Shown: positions 1 to 8,244 of the stretch, one piece after another
How positions within the stretch are numbered: the first letter of the stretch is position 1
How the letters are laid out: each line of letters opens with the position of its first letter
Assembly: GCF_024721305.1 (NCBI RefSeq)
Contig: NZ_JAMXOD010000012.1
Location: 1-64,000 of the forward strand
DNA: 64,000 bases
Direction: 5' to 3'
Source of the DNA: Aequitasia blattaphilus
GTDB lineage: Bacteria; Bacillota; Clostridia; Lachnospirales; Lachnospiraceae
Position numbers and translations under genes: made by a program
Notes under the pieces: generated by a model
The model's database searches: none
Told to the model about the DNA's origin: nothing
The model's input: the letters and a program-made list of their open reading frames with translations, nothing else

Positions 1-231
1 GCAGAACTTAGGAACCTGATAAAGCAGTACGACGAGATGTTGAACAAGAATTGGGGACTGGCTACGAAAGAGCAGAAGGCAAGAATTAAGAAGTTGAAAG
101 CGGATGCAACGGTTGCAAAGAATACTGCGGACAAACTAACCGCAGACAATAAGTCTTTTGAGTTATTGGAAGCATTGAATAATGTAATGAGTGGCGGTGA
201 TGGTTCTGAGCAAGGTGGTGATAATCAGTGA
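1..231 (+). CDS. Phage terminase small subunit (C-terminal part, 5' truncated)
   Basis: The reading frame is open from base 1 and ends at the TGA at 229-231, so the gene starts before the window. The visible 76 residues contain a lysine-rich helical stretch (YDEMLNKNWGLATKEQKARI) typical of the end of small terminase subunits, then a hydrophilic Gly/Asp tail. Small terminases form rings that recognise phage DNA and load the large subunit. Its stop overlaps the GTG start of the large subunit by 3 bases, so the two are translationally coupled. The assignment rests on both the tail sequence and position; the N-terminal helix-turn-helix is not in the window. Confidence 0.75.
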   Translation, partial: AELRNLIKQYDEMLNKNWGLATKEQKARIKKLKADATVAKNTADKLTADNKSFELLEALNNVMSGGDGSEQGGDNQ

Positions 232-1523
232 TTGCTTTTAGCGCAAAACAACAGGAAAATATCCGGCAGAGTATTAAAGGGATTACTTTTGAATTAAACG
301 AAGGAACGCCTAGATCAGGAAAGACAACTGCTGATATATTTAAGATGGCAGCGATCTATTTACGGTCTCCGGATCAGAATCATCTTGTGACGGCATATAA
401 TCAAGAGCAGGCTTATCGTATGTTTATGGATGGTGACGGTTTTGGATTGGTGCATATCTTTTCCGGATGTGCAGATATAAAACATGACGAGCATGGAGAT
501 CATCTTTTGATACATGCGCCTAATGGAGAAAAGAAGATTTATTATAAAGGGGGCGGCAAAGTAAACAGTGTTGGAGCGGTTACAGGTATGTCTCTTGGCA
601 CAGTTACTTTTTTAGAGTTTAACTTATTGCATCCTGATTTTATAAATGAGTGCTTCCGACGTACCTTTGCTGCAAAGCAAAGATATCACCTGGGAGAGCA
701 GAACCCGCCGGCACCGAATCATCCGAATCTGGAGCTGCTAAAAAGATTTGAGGATGCAAGAACATATAGGTTCAGGCATTGGAGACCACATGATAATCCA
801 ATTCTCACACCGGAACGAAAAGCAGAGCTTAAGGCAGAATTATCTGCAAGTGAATACTTGCTAGATCGGGACTGGTATGGAAAACGGAGAATGCCGGAAG
901 GTGTAATTTATGCCATGTTCTCTGAAAAAAAACATCTTACACGATCAATTAAGGGGAATGTGATAGAAACATTCTTTACCGCGGACGGTGGGCAGGGAGA
1001 TGCAACCACCTGTGCTTATTGGGTAGTAACCTACAGTATAGAAGATGGAGGATATTTACTGTATCGACTGGCGAATTATTATCACAGTGGAACAGAGACA
1101 GGAAATGTAAAGGCTATGTCGATTTATGCTAAAGAGATAAAAATATTTATAGAATGGTGTAAAGAACGTTGGTCGGATTTTCCGCACTGGAATAATTTTT
1201 TTGTAGACCCGGCGTGTAAGTCATTACGTGAGGAGTTGCACCTGCTTGGCATCATGACAGATAAGGCTGATAATAATAGCAGTGATAAGATATCCAGCAA
1301 TGGATTAAAAATAGAAGTTGGAATTGAGAGAGTACAGAACGCATTAACGAAGGGCGTTCTTTTTTTGTACGATATTGAGGATACCTATGATCATTACAAT
1401 CTCATAAAAGAAATGGGGATGTACGTAAGGACAGCTAATGGAATCCCGGTGGATAAAAACAACCATGCTTGTGATGAATTGCGGTATGGAGTTAATTACT
1501 TTACCAAAACATACCTAGTGTAG
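228..1523 (+). CDS. Phage terminase large subunit
   Basis: DNA-packaging motor and headful/cos nuclease, 431 residues. The N-terminal ATPase has a Walker A-like loop, GTPRSGKTT, at residues 26-34; a hydrophobic Walker B-like strand ending TFLEFN lies near residue 130. The C-terminal RNase H-like nuclease shows three spaced acidic residues: D253 (in TADGGQGDAT), D327 (in FVDPAC) and D416 (in HACDELRYG). The start is GTG at 228, preceded by AAGGTGGTGA, and overlaps the end of the small subunit. The size is normal for the family. It is followed 11 bases later by the portal gene. Confidence 0.93.
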   Translation: MIAFSAKQQENIRQSIKGITFELNEGTPRSGKTTADIFKMAAIYLRSPDQNHLVTAYNQEQAYRMFMDGDGFGLVHIFSGCADIKHDEHGDHLLIHAPNGEKKIYYKGGGKVNSVGAVTGMSLGTVTFLEFNLLHPDFINECFRRTFAAKQRYHLGEQNPPAPNHPNLELLKRFEDARTYRFRHWRPHDNPILTPERKAELKAELSASEYLLDRDWYGKRRMPEGVIYAMFSEKKHLTRSIKGNVIETFFTADGGQGDATTCAYWVVTYSIEDGGYLLYRLANYYHSGTETGNVKAMSIYAKEIKIFIEWCKERWSDFPHWNNFFVDPACKSLREELHLLGIMTDKADNNSSDKISSNGLKIEVGIERVQNALTKGVLFLYDIEDTYDHYNLIKEMGMYVRTANGIPVDKNNHACDELRYGVNYFTKTYLV

Positions 1524-1534
1524 GAGGATAAGAT

Positions 1535-3025
1535 GTGTTTGAGAGAATCAAAAATTTATTTCGAAAGGGTGGTGCAAAAATGGGATTAGTGGATAGTTTA
1601 GGCAGTATCTTAGACCATCCTAAGATTGCAATGCCAAAAGACGAATATGAGAGGATATTAGAGAATAAGAGAATATATACGCAACAGTTCGGAAAGGTTT
1701 ATTACCTATCCAGTGAGGGAAAGCAGGAGGAGAGAGACTATCATTCTCTTAATGTTGCCAAGATAGCTGCCCGGAAAATGTCAAAACTGATATTCAACGA
1801 AGGTTGCGAAATAAAGGCAGATGAAGATAACGCAAATGAATTCCTTGAAAATGTATTCCGGACAAATAAATTTAGAAAGAACTTCGGGGACGAACTGGAA
1901 GCAGGATATGCAATTAGTGGCCTTGTATTACGTCCATACGTGGACGGGAATCAAATTAAGATTGCTTATTGCCATGCAGATAGCTTTTTCCCCTTGGAGT
2001 CAAATACAAACGATATATCAGAGGCGGCTATCTCGACAGTTACACAGATGGTGGAAGACAAAAAGACGATTTATTATACCCTATTAGAGTTTCATGAGTG
2101 GGTGGAGGATGCTTATGTGATATCAAACGAGCTTTATCGCTCTGAGGACAAAGGAAAAGTTGGTATTCGCGTTCCCCTTACCGCTCTTGACAAATATGCA
2201 GACTTAGAAGCATCAGTAATCCTAAAAGGCTTTTCACGTCCTTTATTTGTTTACATAAGACTTGCAGGTAAAAACAACGCGAATCTAAACAGCCCACTAG
2301 GAGCAGGGATTATTGACAATGGTAAAAAGCAACTATTGGATATAAATGATAAGTACGACCAGTTTATGTGGGAAATTGATAAGGCAGCTTCCAAGATTCT
2401 TGCATCAGATCACTTTTTTACGGTCCGGTATGATACAAAAGGCAATCCCATACAAAGGTTTGACAGTAAGACCGATATTTACCAAAGGTTAAAGACAGAT
2501 GAGCCGTTTATTGATGCATTTGCACCATCATTAAGGGCAACTGAGTACATAGAGAGTATTAACTTTCTTCTTCGTATTTTTGAGATGCAGACGGGATTTA
2601 GTGTCGGTACATTTTCCTTTGATGGTGAAACTATAAAGACAGCGACAGAGGTAATTAGTGATAACACTGAGACCTTTTCAACTCGTTCGGACAATGTGCT
2701 TATCATAGAGGATGCACTTAAAGAGCTTGTTATCACGATATTTGAGCTTGCAAGGGCTTACGGATTATATGCAAAAGACCCAGGAGATGTGAGCATTGAT
2801 TTTGACGATGGCGTATTCGTAAGCAAAGAAGCACAGCTTGATTATAACCTTAAGGCGGTACAAGGTGACATGATGCCAATCGTAGAAGCCATAAAGCGTC
2901 AGTTTGGTCTTACGGATAAAGAGGCCAAGACCTGGTACAACAACATACAACATGAGCGTTCTGGCTTGGACTACAAGGAAATTGAAGAAAAGGATCATGA
3001 GAAAATATACGGGAGTGGTGAATAA
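1535..3025 (+). CDS. Phage portal protein (SPP1 gp6-like)
   Basis: This protein should form the dodecameric portal ring through which DNA enters the head and to which the tail attaches. Its 496 residues fit the SPP1 gp6-type portal family in size, position between terminase and minor capsid gene, and overall sequence, with a long helical C-terminal part ending in charged residues. The start is GTG at 1535 with a strong AGGAGG 7 bases upstream; an in-frame ATG at 1580 lacks a comparable site. The stop codon region meets the ATG of the next gene at 3025, so the pair is coupled. Confidence 0.88.
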   Translation: MFERIKNLFRKGGAKMGLVDSLGSILDHPKIAMPKDEYERILENKRIYTQQFGKVYYLSSEGKQEERDYHSLNVAKIAARKMSKLIFNEGCEIKADEDNANEFLENVFRTNKFRKNFGDELEAGYAISGLVLRPYVDGNQIKIAYCHADSFFPLESNTNDISEAAISTVTQMVEDKKTIYYTLLEFHEWVEDAYVISNELYRSEDKGKVGIRVPLTALDKYADLEASVILKGFSRPLFVYIRLAGKNNANLNSPLGAGIIDNGKKQLLDINDKYDQFMWEIDKAASKILASDHFFTVRYDTKGNPIQRFDSKTDIYQRLKTDEPFIDAFAPSLRATEYIESINFLLRIFEMQTGFSVGTFSFDGETIKTATEVISDNTETFSTRSDNVLIIEDALKELVITIFELARAYGLYAKDPGDVSIDFDDGVFVSKEAQLDYNLKAVQGDMMPIVEAIKRQFGLTDKEAKTWYNNIQHERSGLDYKEIEEKDHEKIYGSGE

Positions 3026-4515
3026 TGAAAATTACCCCGCACCAAATGGATATATGGACATGGCAGATGGCAGAATTATATGAGTCACTGACTGGGGAAA
3101 TTATCCGGCTGATTGTTGAGCGCTTAAACAATGACCATACAGATATAAGAGAATGGCATGCAAAGGCATTAAAAGACTTGCATCTGTTTAACAAGGATGT
3201 GGCAAAAGAGATTGCCAAGGTAACAGACATCGCAGAGGAAGAGATAAACAGGATGTTTGAGGTTGCCGGCCATTCTTTTGTTGTTGAGATTGATAGCAGT
3301 ATGCCTTATGACAACCAACCTTATCCCAACAATGTAGACCAAGTAATGAGAGGGTATGCAAAGCAGTGTTGGAGTGAGATTAATAATTATGTCAATCAAA
3401 CATTAATTAGCACTAACTATGAGTATGGGAGTACAGCGACCAAGGCTTACACAGGAGTCCTAAACCGGACACAGGCAGCTTTTAATACCGGTATGTACAC
3501 AAGGACAGAAGCCCTTGAAAGAGCAGTGGTTGAATTAGCACAGAAAGGGATACGAAGCACCTTTATAGACAAGGGAGGTCATGCCTGGAGCCTAGAACGT
3601 TACGTACAGACAGTTTTAGACTCTACCCTAGCCAATACTTACAACACGATAAGAACCGAGCGTATGGCTGACTATGGCGTCCATACAGTAGTTGTAACAA
3701 GTCACATGGGGGCAAGACTTGCATGTAGCCTTATCCAAGGAAATGTTGTGGATATAAGACCCATAGAGCAATTGCCAGAAGGTTCAGAATACCGGAGCTT
3801 GTATGACCCATATTGGGGAGCTGACTACGGCGCACCGGGAGGACATAGAGGGTGTAACTGCCAACATGCATGGATACCGTTTATTCCCGGTGTAAACACC
3901 AATAACCAGCCAAAGTATGATTTAAAGGAGAATGCCGAAGTTGCCAAGAAACGAACCGAACAACGGAGGTTAGAACGCAGACTGATAGACCTTAAAAAGC
4001 GTAAGATGGTTGCGGATGAAATGGGAGACAAGGAAAGTGTGAAACGATGGAATAAATCCATAAAAGCGACCAATAACCGCATGAGAGAGCTTGTGGAAAG
4101 CAATAAGTGGTTGTACAGAGATTTAAGCCGTGAAAAAGTCTTTACTCCTTTAGATTTGCTGGTGAAAGACCATGAAAATAGTGCTATAATGAGAACAAAG
4201 ATAAATCCCGAAAAATTCAACAGACATATTCAAGGCACGAAGGAGTATGAGGACTATTTTGAGAAAAAGACAAAGGCAGGTGGTGCACCTGGTTACTTGA
4301 CCATAAGCCAAGAAAAAGCACAGATACTTATAGACACTCATGTTGCGTTGCAGAATGCCACGAAACAACGCATTAAAGCAGATTTTGCAGAAGAAATCGG
4401 GTATTACGTTGACCAGAAAACCAACAAGGCTTATAAGACAACTAGGGGAACTATACACCTGTCAAAAACAGGTTGTCACATTGCACCGACAAGGCAAAAA
4501 GATTGGAGGGAGTAA
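3025..4515 (+). CDS. Minor capsid / head morphogenesis protein with C-terminal toxin-50-like domain
   Basis: A 496-residue protein. Residues 1 to about 290 resemble the phage minor capsid protein 2 / SPP1 gp7 group, including the GGHRGCNCQH segment near residues 272-281, which is the usual His/Cys end of that domain. A charged coiled-coil linker follows (about 300-385). The last 105 residues look like the polymorphic toxin type 50 family (Ntox50): HIQGT near the start, LTISQEKAQ in the middle, and IHLSKTGCHIAPT at the end. Ntox50 is a predicted RNase-like toxin fold. Head proteins of this class enter the capsid in few copies, so the domain could be carried in the virion. Fusions of this type occur in Firmicutes phages; activity here is inference. 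Confidence 0.85.
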   Translation: MKITPHQMDIWTWQMAELYESLTGEIIRLIVERLNNDHTDIREWHAKALKDLHLFNKDVAKEIAKVTDIAEEEINRMFEVAGHSFVVEIDSSMPYDNQPYPNNVDQVMRGYAKQCWSEINNYVNQTLISTNYEYGSTATKAYTGVLNRTQAAFNTGMYTRTEALERAVVELAQKGIRSTFIDKGGHAWSLERYVQTVLDSTLANTYNTIRTERMADYGVHTVVVTSHMGARLACSLIQGNVVDIRPIEQLPEGSEYRSLYDPYWGADYGAPGGHRGCNCQHAWIPFIPGVNTNNQPKYDLKENAEVAKKRTEQRRLERRLIDLKKRKMVADEMGDKESVKRWNKSIKATNNRMRELVESNKWLYRDLSREKVFTPLDLLVKDHENSAIMRTKINPEKFNRHIQGTKEYEDYFEKKTKAGGAPGYLTISQEKAQILIDTHVALQNATKQRIKADFAEEIGYYVDQKTNKAYKTTRGTIHLSKTGCHIAPTRQKDWRE

Positions 4516-4752
4516 ATGCCAAAAAACATAAATGTATATGATTACGAAAATCATATCGTTCAGATAATCAAAAATGATGGAACCGTAATCACAGGCTTAG
4601 TGGATGAATGCGAACTAGAAATAGATAATGACGAAGGAGACGCACTACTTGTGTATGAAAAATGTCAGCATCTACCCTTTAAACCACCGAAGCAATACCC
4701 ATTAGAACTGGTATTTGTTTCAGACATTAAAGAAATCGACATAATTGAATAA
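4516..4752 (+). CDS. Small acidic protein following the toxin-tailed capsid gene (possible partner)
   Basis: A 78-residue acidic protein that I do not recognise with certainty. The segment IIKNDGTVITGLVDECELE has the look of a small beta-barrel (Sm-like) fold, with a strand-turn-strand start and acidic loops. It begins directly after the stop of the minor capsid gene and uses the GGAGGG at 4505-4510, inside that gene, so its translation is tied to the toxin-tailed protein. A double terminator follows at once. The position suits an immunity or chaperone partner for the Ntox50-like domain, but similar small proteins also follow minor capsid genes without a toxin domain, so this is inference. 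Confidence 0.6.
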   Translation: MPKNINVYDYENHIVQIIKNDGTVITGLVDECELEIDNDEGDALLVYEKCQHLPFKPPKQYPLELVFVSDIKEIDIIE

Positions 4753-4756
4753 ATCT

Positions 4757-4790
4757 AGCACTTAATCAAATCTGGTTAGGTGCTATTTTT
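4757..4790 (+). terminator. Rho-independent terminator after the small acidic protein
   Basis: An 11-bp stem (AGCACTTAATC with GGTTAGGTGCT, counting G-U pairs) with a 6-base loop, followed by ATTTTT. Confidence 0.75.
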
Positions 4791-4796
4791 ATATAC

Positions 4797-4819
4797 AAAA
4801 GCCTCTTATGGGGCTTTTT
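4797..4819 (+). terminator. Second hairpin of the tandem terminator
   Basis: AAAGCC pairs with GGCTTT across an 8-base loop, followed by a T run. A third stem without a T run, GCCCT/AGGGC at 4825-4843, comes next. Transcription for the scaffold and capsid genes must read through these or start between about 4845 and 4900, where I see no convincing promoter. Confidence 0.6.
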
Positions 4820-4910
4820 CTTATGCCCTCCTTTATCCAGGGCGTAATAAATGGGATAACAACAAACTAAGGTGATGCAACCACGTAAAAAGCGTATAGG
4901 AGGAAGAAAT

Positions 4911-5498
4911 ATGACATTTAAAGAGTATCTATTGAAACAAGGGTTATCTGAGGAACAAGCAGAAGCGATTGTCAGTGGCATGCCTGAGAATAAATTTTAT
5001 CTGGCAAATGAGGAAAAGCTTGGAGAAAGATACGAGAAACTCAAAGGTCAAAAAGAGCAACTGGAAGAACAGTTACAAACTAATCAAACGGAGCTAAACG
5101 CCCTAAAGGAAGCAGCCAAAGGGAACGAAGAACTTACGAAACAGCTTGAAACGCTGCAAGAAAAGTTTAATGAGTCTGAAAAGACCTACCAAGAGGCATT
5201 GACGGCAAAGGACATGGACTATGCTTTAAGGCTGGCTATTAAGGATGCAAAAGCCTTAGATGCGGATATCGTATTGGGTCAGATTGACAAAGATACGGTA
5301 AAGCTCGTAGACGGGAAACTCCAAGGATTCGAGGAACAATTAAATGGATTGAAAGAAAACAAAGCTTTCTTATTCCAACACGAGGAATCTATTGAGCCAG
5401 AGGTTGTACCCCCACAAATCGTTCATAAGGGAAATCCAACAGGTGGAAATTCAACACCTAATGATCCGTTTGAAGCGAAACTCGCAAAATACGAATAA
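4911..5498 (+). CDS. Phage capsid scaffolding protein (GP20-like)
   Basis: A 195-residue protein needed as an internal scaffold during procapsid assembly. It starts MTFKEYLLKQGLSEEQAEAI, then has a long Glu/Gln/Lys-rich coiled coil (about residues 35-110), the segment ALRLAIKDAKALDADIVLGQI, and a C-terminal region with NDPFEAKLAKYE. This layout matches the phage minor structural protein GP20 family. The ATG at 4911 is chosen because AGGAGGAAG lies 5 to 12 bases upstream; an upstream in-frame ATG at 4872 would add 13 residues but lacks a good site. It sits immediately before the major capsid gene, as scaffolds usually do. Confidence 0.87.
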   Translation: MTFKEYLLKQGLSEEQAEAIVSGMPENKFYLANEEKLGERYEKLKGQKEQLEEQLQTNQTELNALKEAAKGNEELTKQLETLQEKFNESEKTYQEALTAKDMDYALRLAIKDAKALDADIVLGQIDKDTVKLVDGKLQGFEEQLNGLKENKAFLFQHEESIEPEVVPPQIVHKGNPTGGNSTPNDPFEAKLAKYE

Positions 5499-5516
5499 GA
5501 AAAAGGAGAATTTATT

Positions 5517-6404
5517 ATGTCAACACACAATCAGAACAAAGCAGCACGTAGTTATCAAAAGCAATTTAAGCAGCTGTTATCGGCAGTTTTTAAGAAGCAA
5601 GCATATTTTGCAGACTTTTTTGGAGGTGGGATTGAAGCACTTGATGGAGTGCAGCACAATGATACTGCATTTTATGTAAAAACCTCTGACATTCCTGTCG
5701 TGGTGGGAAACGCATATATCAAAGATGCGAATGTAGGTTTCGGATCCGGAACAGGGAAATCCACCCGTTTTGGAGAGAGAAAAGAAATTATCTATCAGGA
5801 TACACCGGTACCTTATACCTGGGAGTGGGTATTCCACGAAGGAATTGATCGACACACGGTAAATAATGACTTTAATGCAGCTGTTGCAGATAGACTGGAT
5901 CTTCAGGCACAAGCAAAGGTTCAAAAATTCAATGCACAGCACGGAAAGTTTATTTCCAATGCGGCAGGAAAGTCTATTAATTTGGCGGCGTACACACCGG
6001 AGGCAGTACTGACACTCTTCAATGAGCTGTCTAAGTACTATGTAAATATTCAGGCGATTGGCACAAAGGCAGCAAAGGTAAATGCCGATCTCTACAATGC
6101 TATTGTAGATCACCCGCTTATGACAACCAGTAAACATTCCACAGCCAATATTGATGAGAATGGTGTTGTTAAATTTAAAGGGTTCTTAATCGAAGAGATG
6201 CCGGATGAACTTATGCAGACAGGGGAAGTTGCTTATGCATACATCACTGGAGTAGGTAAGGCATTTACCGGCATCAATACTGCACGTACAATTGAATCCG
6301 AGGACTTTGACGGTGTCGCTCTTCAGGGAGCAGGTAAAGCCGGAGAATTTATTCTTGATGACAACAAAAAGGCAGTATCTAAGGTACTATTCACAGGAGC
6401 GTAG
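5517..6404 (+). CDS. Phage major capsid protein
   Basis: A 295-residue shell protein, presumably HK97-fold, recognised from position after the scaffold and from sequence features common to Firmicutes siphovirus capsids: the segment YQKQFKQLLSAVFKKQAYFADFF near the N-terminus (residues 14-36), TPVPYTWEWVFHEGIDRHTVNNDF (about 98-121) and a C-terminal KAGEFILDDNKKAVSKV strand. No obvious cleaved N-terminal extension is present, in line with a separate scaffold gene. AAAGGAGAA precedes the ATG. The following small gene begins 10 bases after the stop. Confidence 0.9.
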   Translation: MSTHNQNKAARSYQKQFKQLLSAVFKKQAYFADFFGGGIEALDGVQHNDTAFYVKTSDIPVVVGNAYIKDANVGFGSGTGKSTRFGERKEIIYQDTPVPYTWEWVFHEGIDRHTVNNDFNAAVADRLDLQAQAKVQKFNAQHGKFISNAAGKSINLAAYTPEAVLTLFNELSKYYVNIQAIGTKAAKVNADLYNAIVDHPLMTTSKHSTANIDENGVVKFKGFLIEEMPDELMQTGEVAYAYITGVGKAFTGINTARTIESEDFDGVALQGAGKAGEFILDDNKKAVSKVLFTGA

Positions 6405-6414
6405 GAGGTAGGAT

Positions 6415-6684
6415 ATGTATAGAGTAGTTAAAATGTTTACAGATATTGAAGATAAAGGTCACAAGTATGATGAGGGGGATACATTCCCCCGGGAAGGCCT
6501 TAAAGTGACGAAGGAGCGGTTGGAGATACTGTCAACAAGTAAGAATCTCCAGGGAGTCCCTCTGATTGAAGAGATTTCGGAACCGCTCAAGGAACCGGAA
6601 CAACCCAAAGAACCCGACACCAAAAATGTAAAAAAGGAGACAAAAACCCTTACAAGAGGAGATAAAGAAGAGGAAGGCAAGTAG
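6415..6684 (+). CDS. Small protein after the capsid gene, function unknown
   Basis: An 89-residue protein with a compact N-terminal half, YRVVKMFTDIEDKGHKYDEGDTFPREG (in two parts: YRVVKMFTDIEDKG and HKYDEGDTFPREG), ending PLIEE, then a disordered Pro/Glu/Lys tail. Proteins with this N-terminus commonly lie between capsid and head-tail connector genes in Firmicutes phages. Decoration, stop-site or connector roles are possible, but none is established. The GGAGG ribosome site sits between the capsid stop and the ATG. Confidence 0.75.
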   Translation: MYRVVKMFTDIEDKGHKYDEGDTFPREGLKVTKERLEILSTSKNLQGVPLIEEISEPLKEPEQPKEPDTKNVKKETKTLTRGDKEEEGK

Positions 6685-6710
6685 TATTCTCTTCCTTAGG
6701 AGGAATGACC

Positions 6711-7106
6711 ATGTATTTGACCTATGAAGAGTTCAAAAAGCTGACAAACCGAGATGAAGTAGAAGAACCTGTTTTTGATAGATTCTTACCTAAGGCACAG
6801 TCTGTTCTTGATAATCTGACCCGGAACTTTTACCACTTCAATGATATCATACAGGATAATCGATTTCGCTCAACTCAGTTCAAGAAGGCTCTATGCGCTC
6901 AGATTCTCTATTTTGTTGAAATGGGCGGAGACACTTATGAGGCTATCAATAAGATGCCTCAGAGCTTTTCCGCTGGCCGGACATCAGTATCTCTTGGGAG
7001 CCGATACAATGCCGGAGGTAAAAATGAGTCAAAAGAACTTTTGGCTGAGGATGTGATGCTATATTTAGAGGGTACTGGTTTATTATACCGGGGGGTGATG
7101 AGATGA
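6711..7106 (+). CDS. Head-tail connector protein (gp6-like adaptor)
   Basis: A 131-residue mainly helical protein in the position of the adaptor that binds the portal from below. It opens MYLTYEEFKKLTN, has a helix with LPKAQSVLDNLTRNFYHF, and a second with KKALCAQILYFVEMGG, the pattern of DNA-packaging head-tail connectors. I chose the ATG at 6711 because AGGAGG at 6698-6703 is 7 bases upstream; the ATG two codons earlier at 6705 is too close to it. The end overlaps the next start (ATGA, 7103-7106). Confidence 0.85.
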   Translation: MYLTYEEFKKLTNRDEVEEPVFDRFLPKAQSVLDNLTRNFYHFNDIIQDNRFRSTQFKKALCAQILYFVEMGGDTYEAINKMPQSFSAGRTSVSLGSRYNAGGKNESKELLAEDVMLYLEGTGLLYRGVMR

Positions 7107-7444
7107 GTGCACCAAAACCACCAGAAGAATTTCTGATTGATGCTTTTCAGTATTGTGAGGTACAGGGGGAAGCTTCTTGGGGAGAAACAATTTATGCAGA
7201 GCCGGTCGATATTCAAGTGTGTCGTATTGACCGGGAATCTCGGTATACCTTCGATGGTACAGGTAGGCACCTGCTCTACAATGCGGTAATCTTTTGTTAC
7301 ACTGGTATGTCAACACCTATGCCGGGGTTTAAGGAGATGTCAAAAATCATCTTTGATGAAAAAGAACACATCCTAACGAAGGTAGTACCTATCTACGAGC
7401 CTTACACTAAAGAGCTATATTCTTATGAATTGGAAGTGGTCTAA
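7103..7444 (+). CDS. Minor capsid / head-closure protein (A118 minor capsid 1-like)
   Basis: A 113-residue protein resembling the minor capsid protein 1 family found in Listeria phage A118-type head-completion cassettes. Features include FQYCEVQGEASWGETIYAEPVDIQVCRID and a C-terminal strand with KVVPIYEPYTKELYSYELEVV, written here only as landmarks. The usual role is to close the portal/adaptor channel and provide the tail attachment surface. The start overlaps the connector stop by 4 bases and its own stop abuts the next ATG at 7444, so it is part of a coupled cassette. Confidence 0.78.
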   Translation: MSAPKPPEEFLIDAFQYCEVQGEASWGETIYAEPVDIQVCRIDRESRYTFDGTGRHLLYNAVIFCYTGMSTPMPGFKEMSKIIFDEKEHILTKVVPIYEPYTKELYSYELEVV

Positions 7445-7854
7445 TGGGTGTATCAATTAGCATTGATTTGGATGGTGTATCAAAAAAGCTATCCAGGGGT
7501 AATTTTAAACGTGGACAATATGCAATGGCGAATCAGATGCTTGCAGACATGAATCAATTTGTGCCGAAAAAGTCAAACACCTTACGGCAAACTGGACGCG
7601 TGTCTGGAGATGGTAGTGAGTTGATATGGAGTACTGAGTATGCAGGTATTCAGTTTTACGGTCCTAAGGGCGGAAGAAAGAAGAAACTTACAGATAAGCA
7701 ACGTAAGTTTATCTTTTGGGCACTCAAGAATAACCCCAAATTGCTTAAGAAAGGTTACTCAACACTTGGTACTGGTCCACGTTGGGATTTAAAAGCGAAA
7801 GGACTGTATATGAAAAAATGGGAGCAAGCATTCTTGAAAGGAGCAGGATTTTAA
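7444..7854 (+). CDS. Minor capsid protein 2-like / tail-joining protein
   Basis: A 136-residue basic protein. The segments FKRGQYAMANQMLADMNQFV and PKKSNTLRQTG near residues 21-50, then an aromatic and lysine-rich core, match the A118-type minor capsid protein 2 family, which occupies the position of HK97 gp10-like tail-completion proteins. Its start overlaps the previous stop (TAATG). It lies directly before the third member of the same cassette. Confidence 0.8.
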   Translation: MGVSISIDLDGVSKKLSRGNFKRGQYAMANQMLADMNQFVPKKSNTLRQTGRVSGDGSELIWSTEYAGIQFYGPKGGRKKKLTDKQRKFIFWALKNNPKLLKKGYSTLGTGPRWDLKAKGLYMKKWEQAFLKGAGF

Positions 7855-8244
7855 ATGGATTTTATGGACAAATTAGTGGAGTCGATTAATCAGATTCCGA
7901 ACCTTCCTTTGCCAATCCGTAAAGGGTATCTTGGTCCCACGGAATGCATGGTACTCTATCCGCTTCCAGGCGGACAAAAAGCTCAAACCTATATGGATGG
8001 GGCAAAGGATATTGAACTAAATTGCGAAATTGCTATGAAGTCTAAAGATGCAGGGAAAATAGACACCTGTCTTTGGCTTGTGGCTGATTTTTTAGAAACA
8101 ATGGAAACTTTAGAAAGTAAACAGTTTGAATTCAATGATTTAAACATAACGAGCAAGCCATTCATCAACGATGCAGATGAACAAGGTTGGTTCGTTTTTT
8201 TATTGGATTTTCAAGCGAACTTAACAACAGGAGGAAAACAATGA
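7855..8244 (+). CDS. Minor capsid protein 3-like / tail terminator
   Basis: A 129-residue protein in the position of the tail terminator (gpU-like) before the major tail protein. The LPIRKGYLGPTECMVLYPLPGG segment near residues 20-41 and the C-terminal FLLDFQANLTTGGKQ match the third A118-type minor capsid family. Tail terminators cap the growing tail and join it to the head; that role is inferred from position and family. The ATG follows the preceding stop directly and the end overlaps the next start by 4 bases. Confidence 0.75.
   Translation: MDFMDKLVESINQIPNLPLPIRKGYLGPTECMVLYPLPGGQKAQTYMDGAKDIELNCEIAMKSKDAGKIDTCLWLVADFLETMETLESKQFEFNDLNITSKPFINDADEQGWFVFLLDFQANLTTGGKQ

Noticed and set aside
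5577-6137. 186-codon open frame antisense to the major capsid gene
   Set aside because: Cys- and Ile-rich composition typical of an antisense shadow, with no ribosome site or promoter; the capsid gene is secure.
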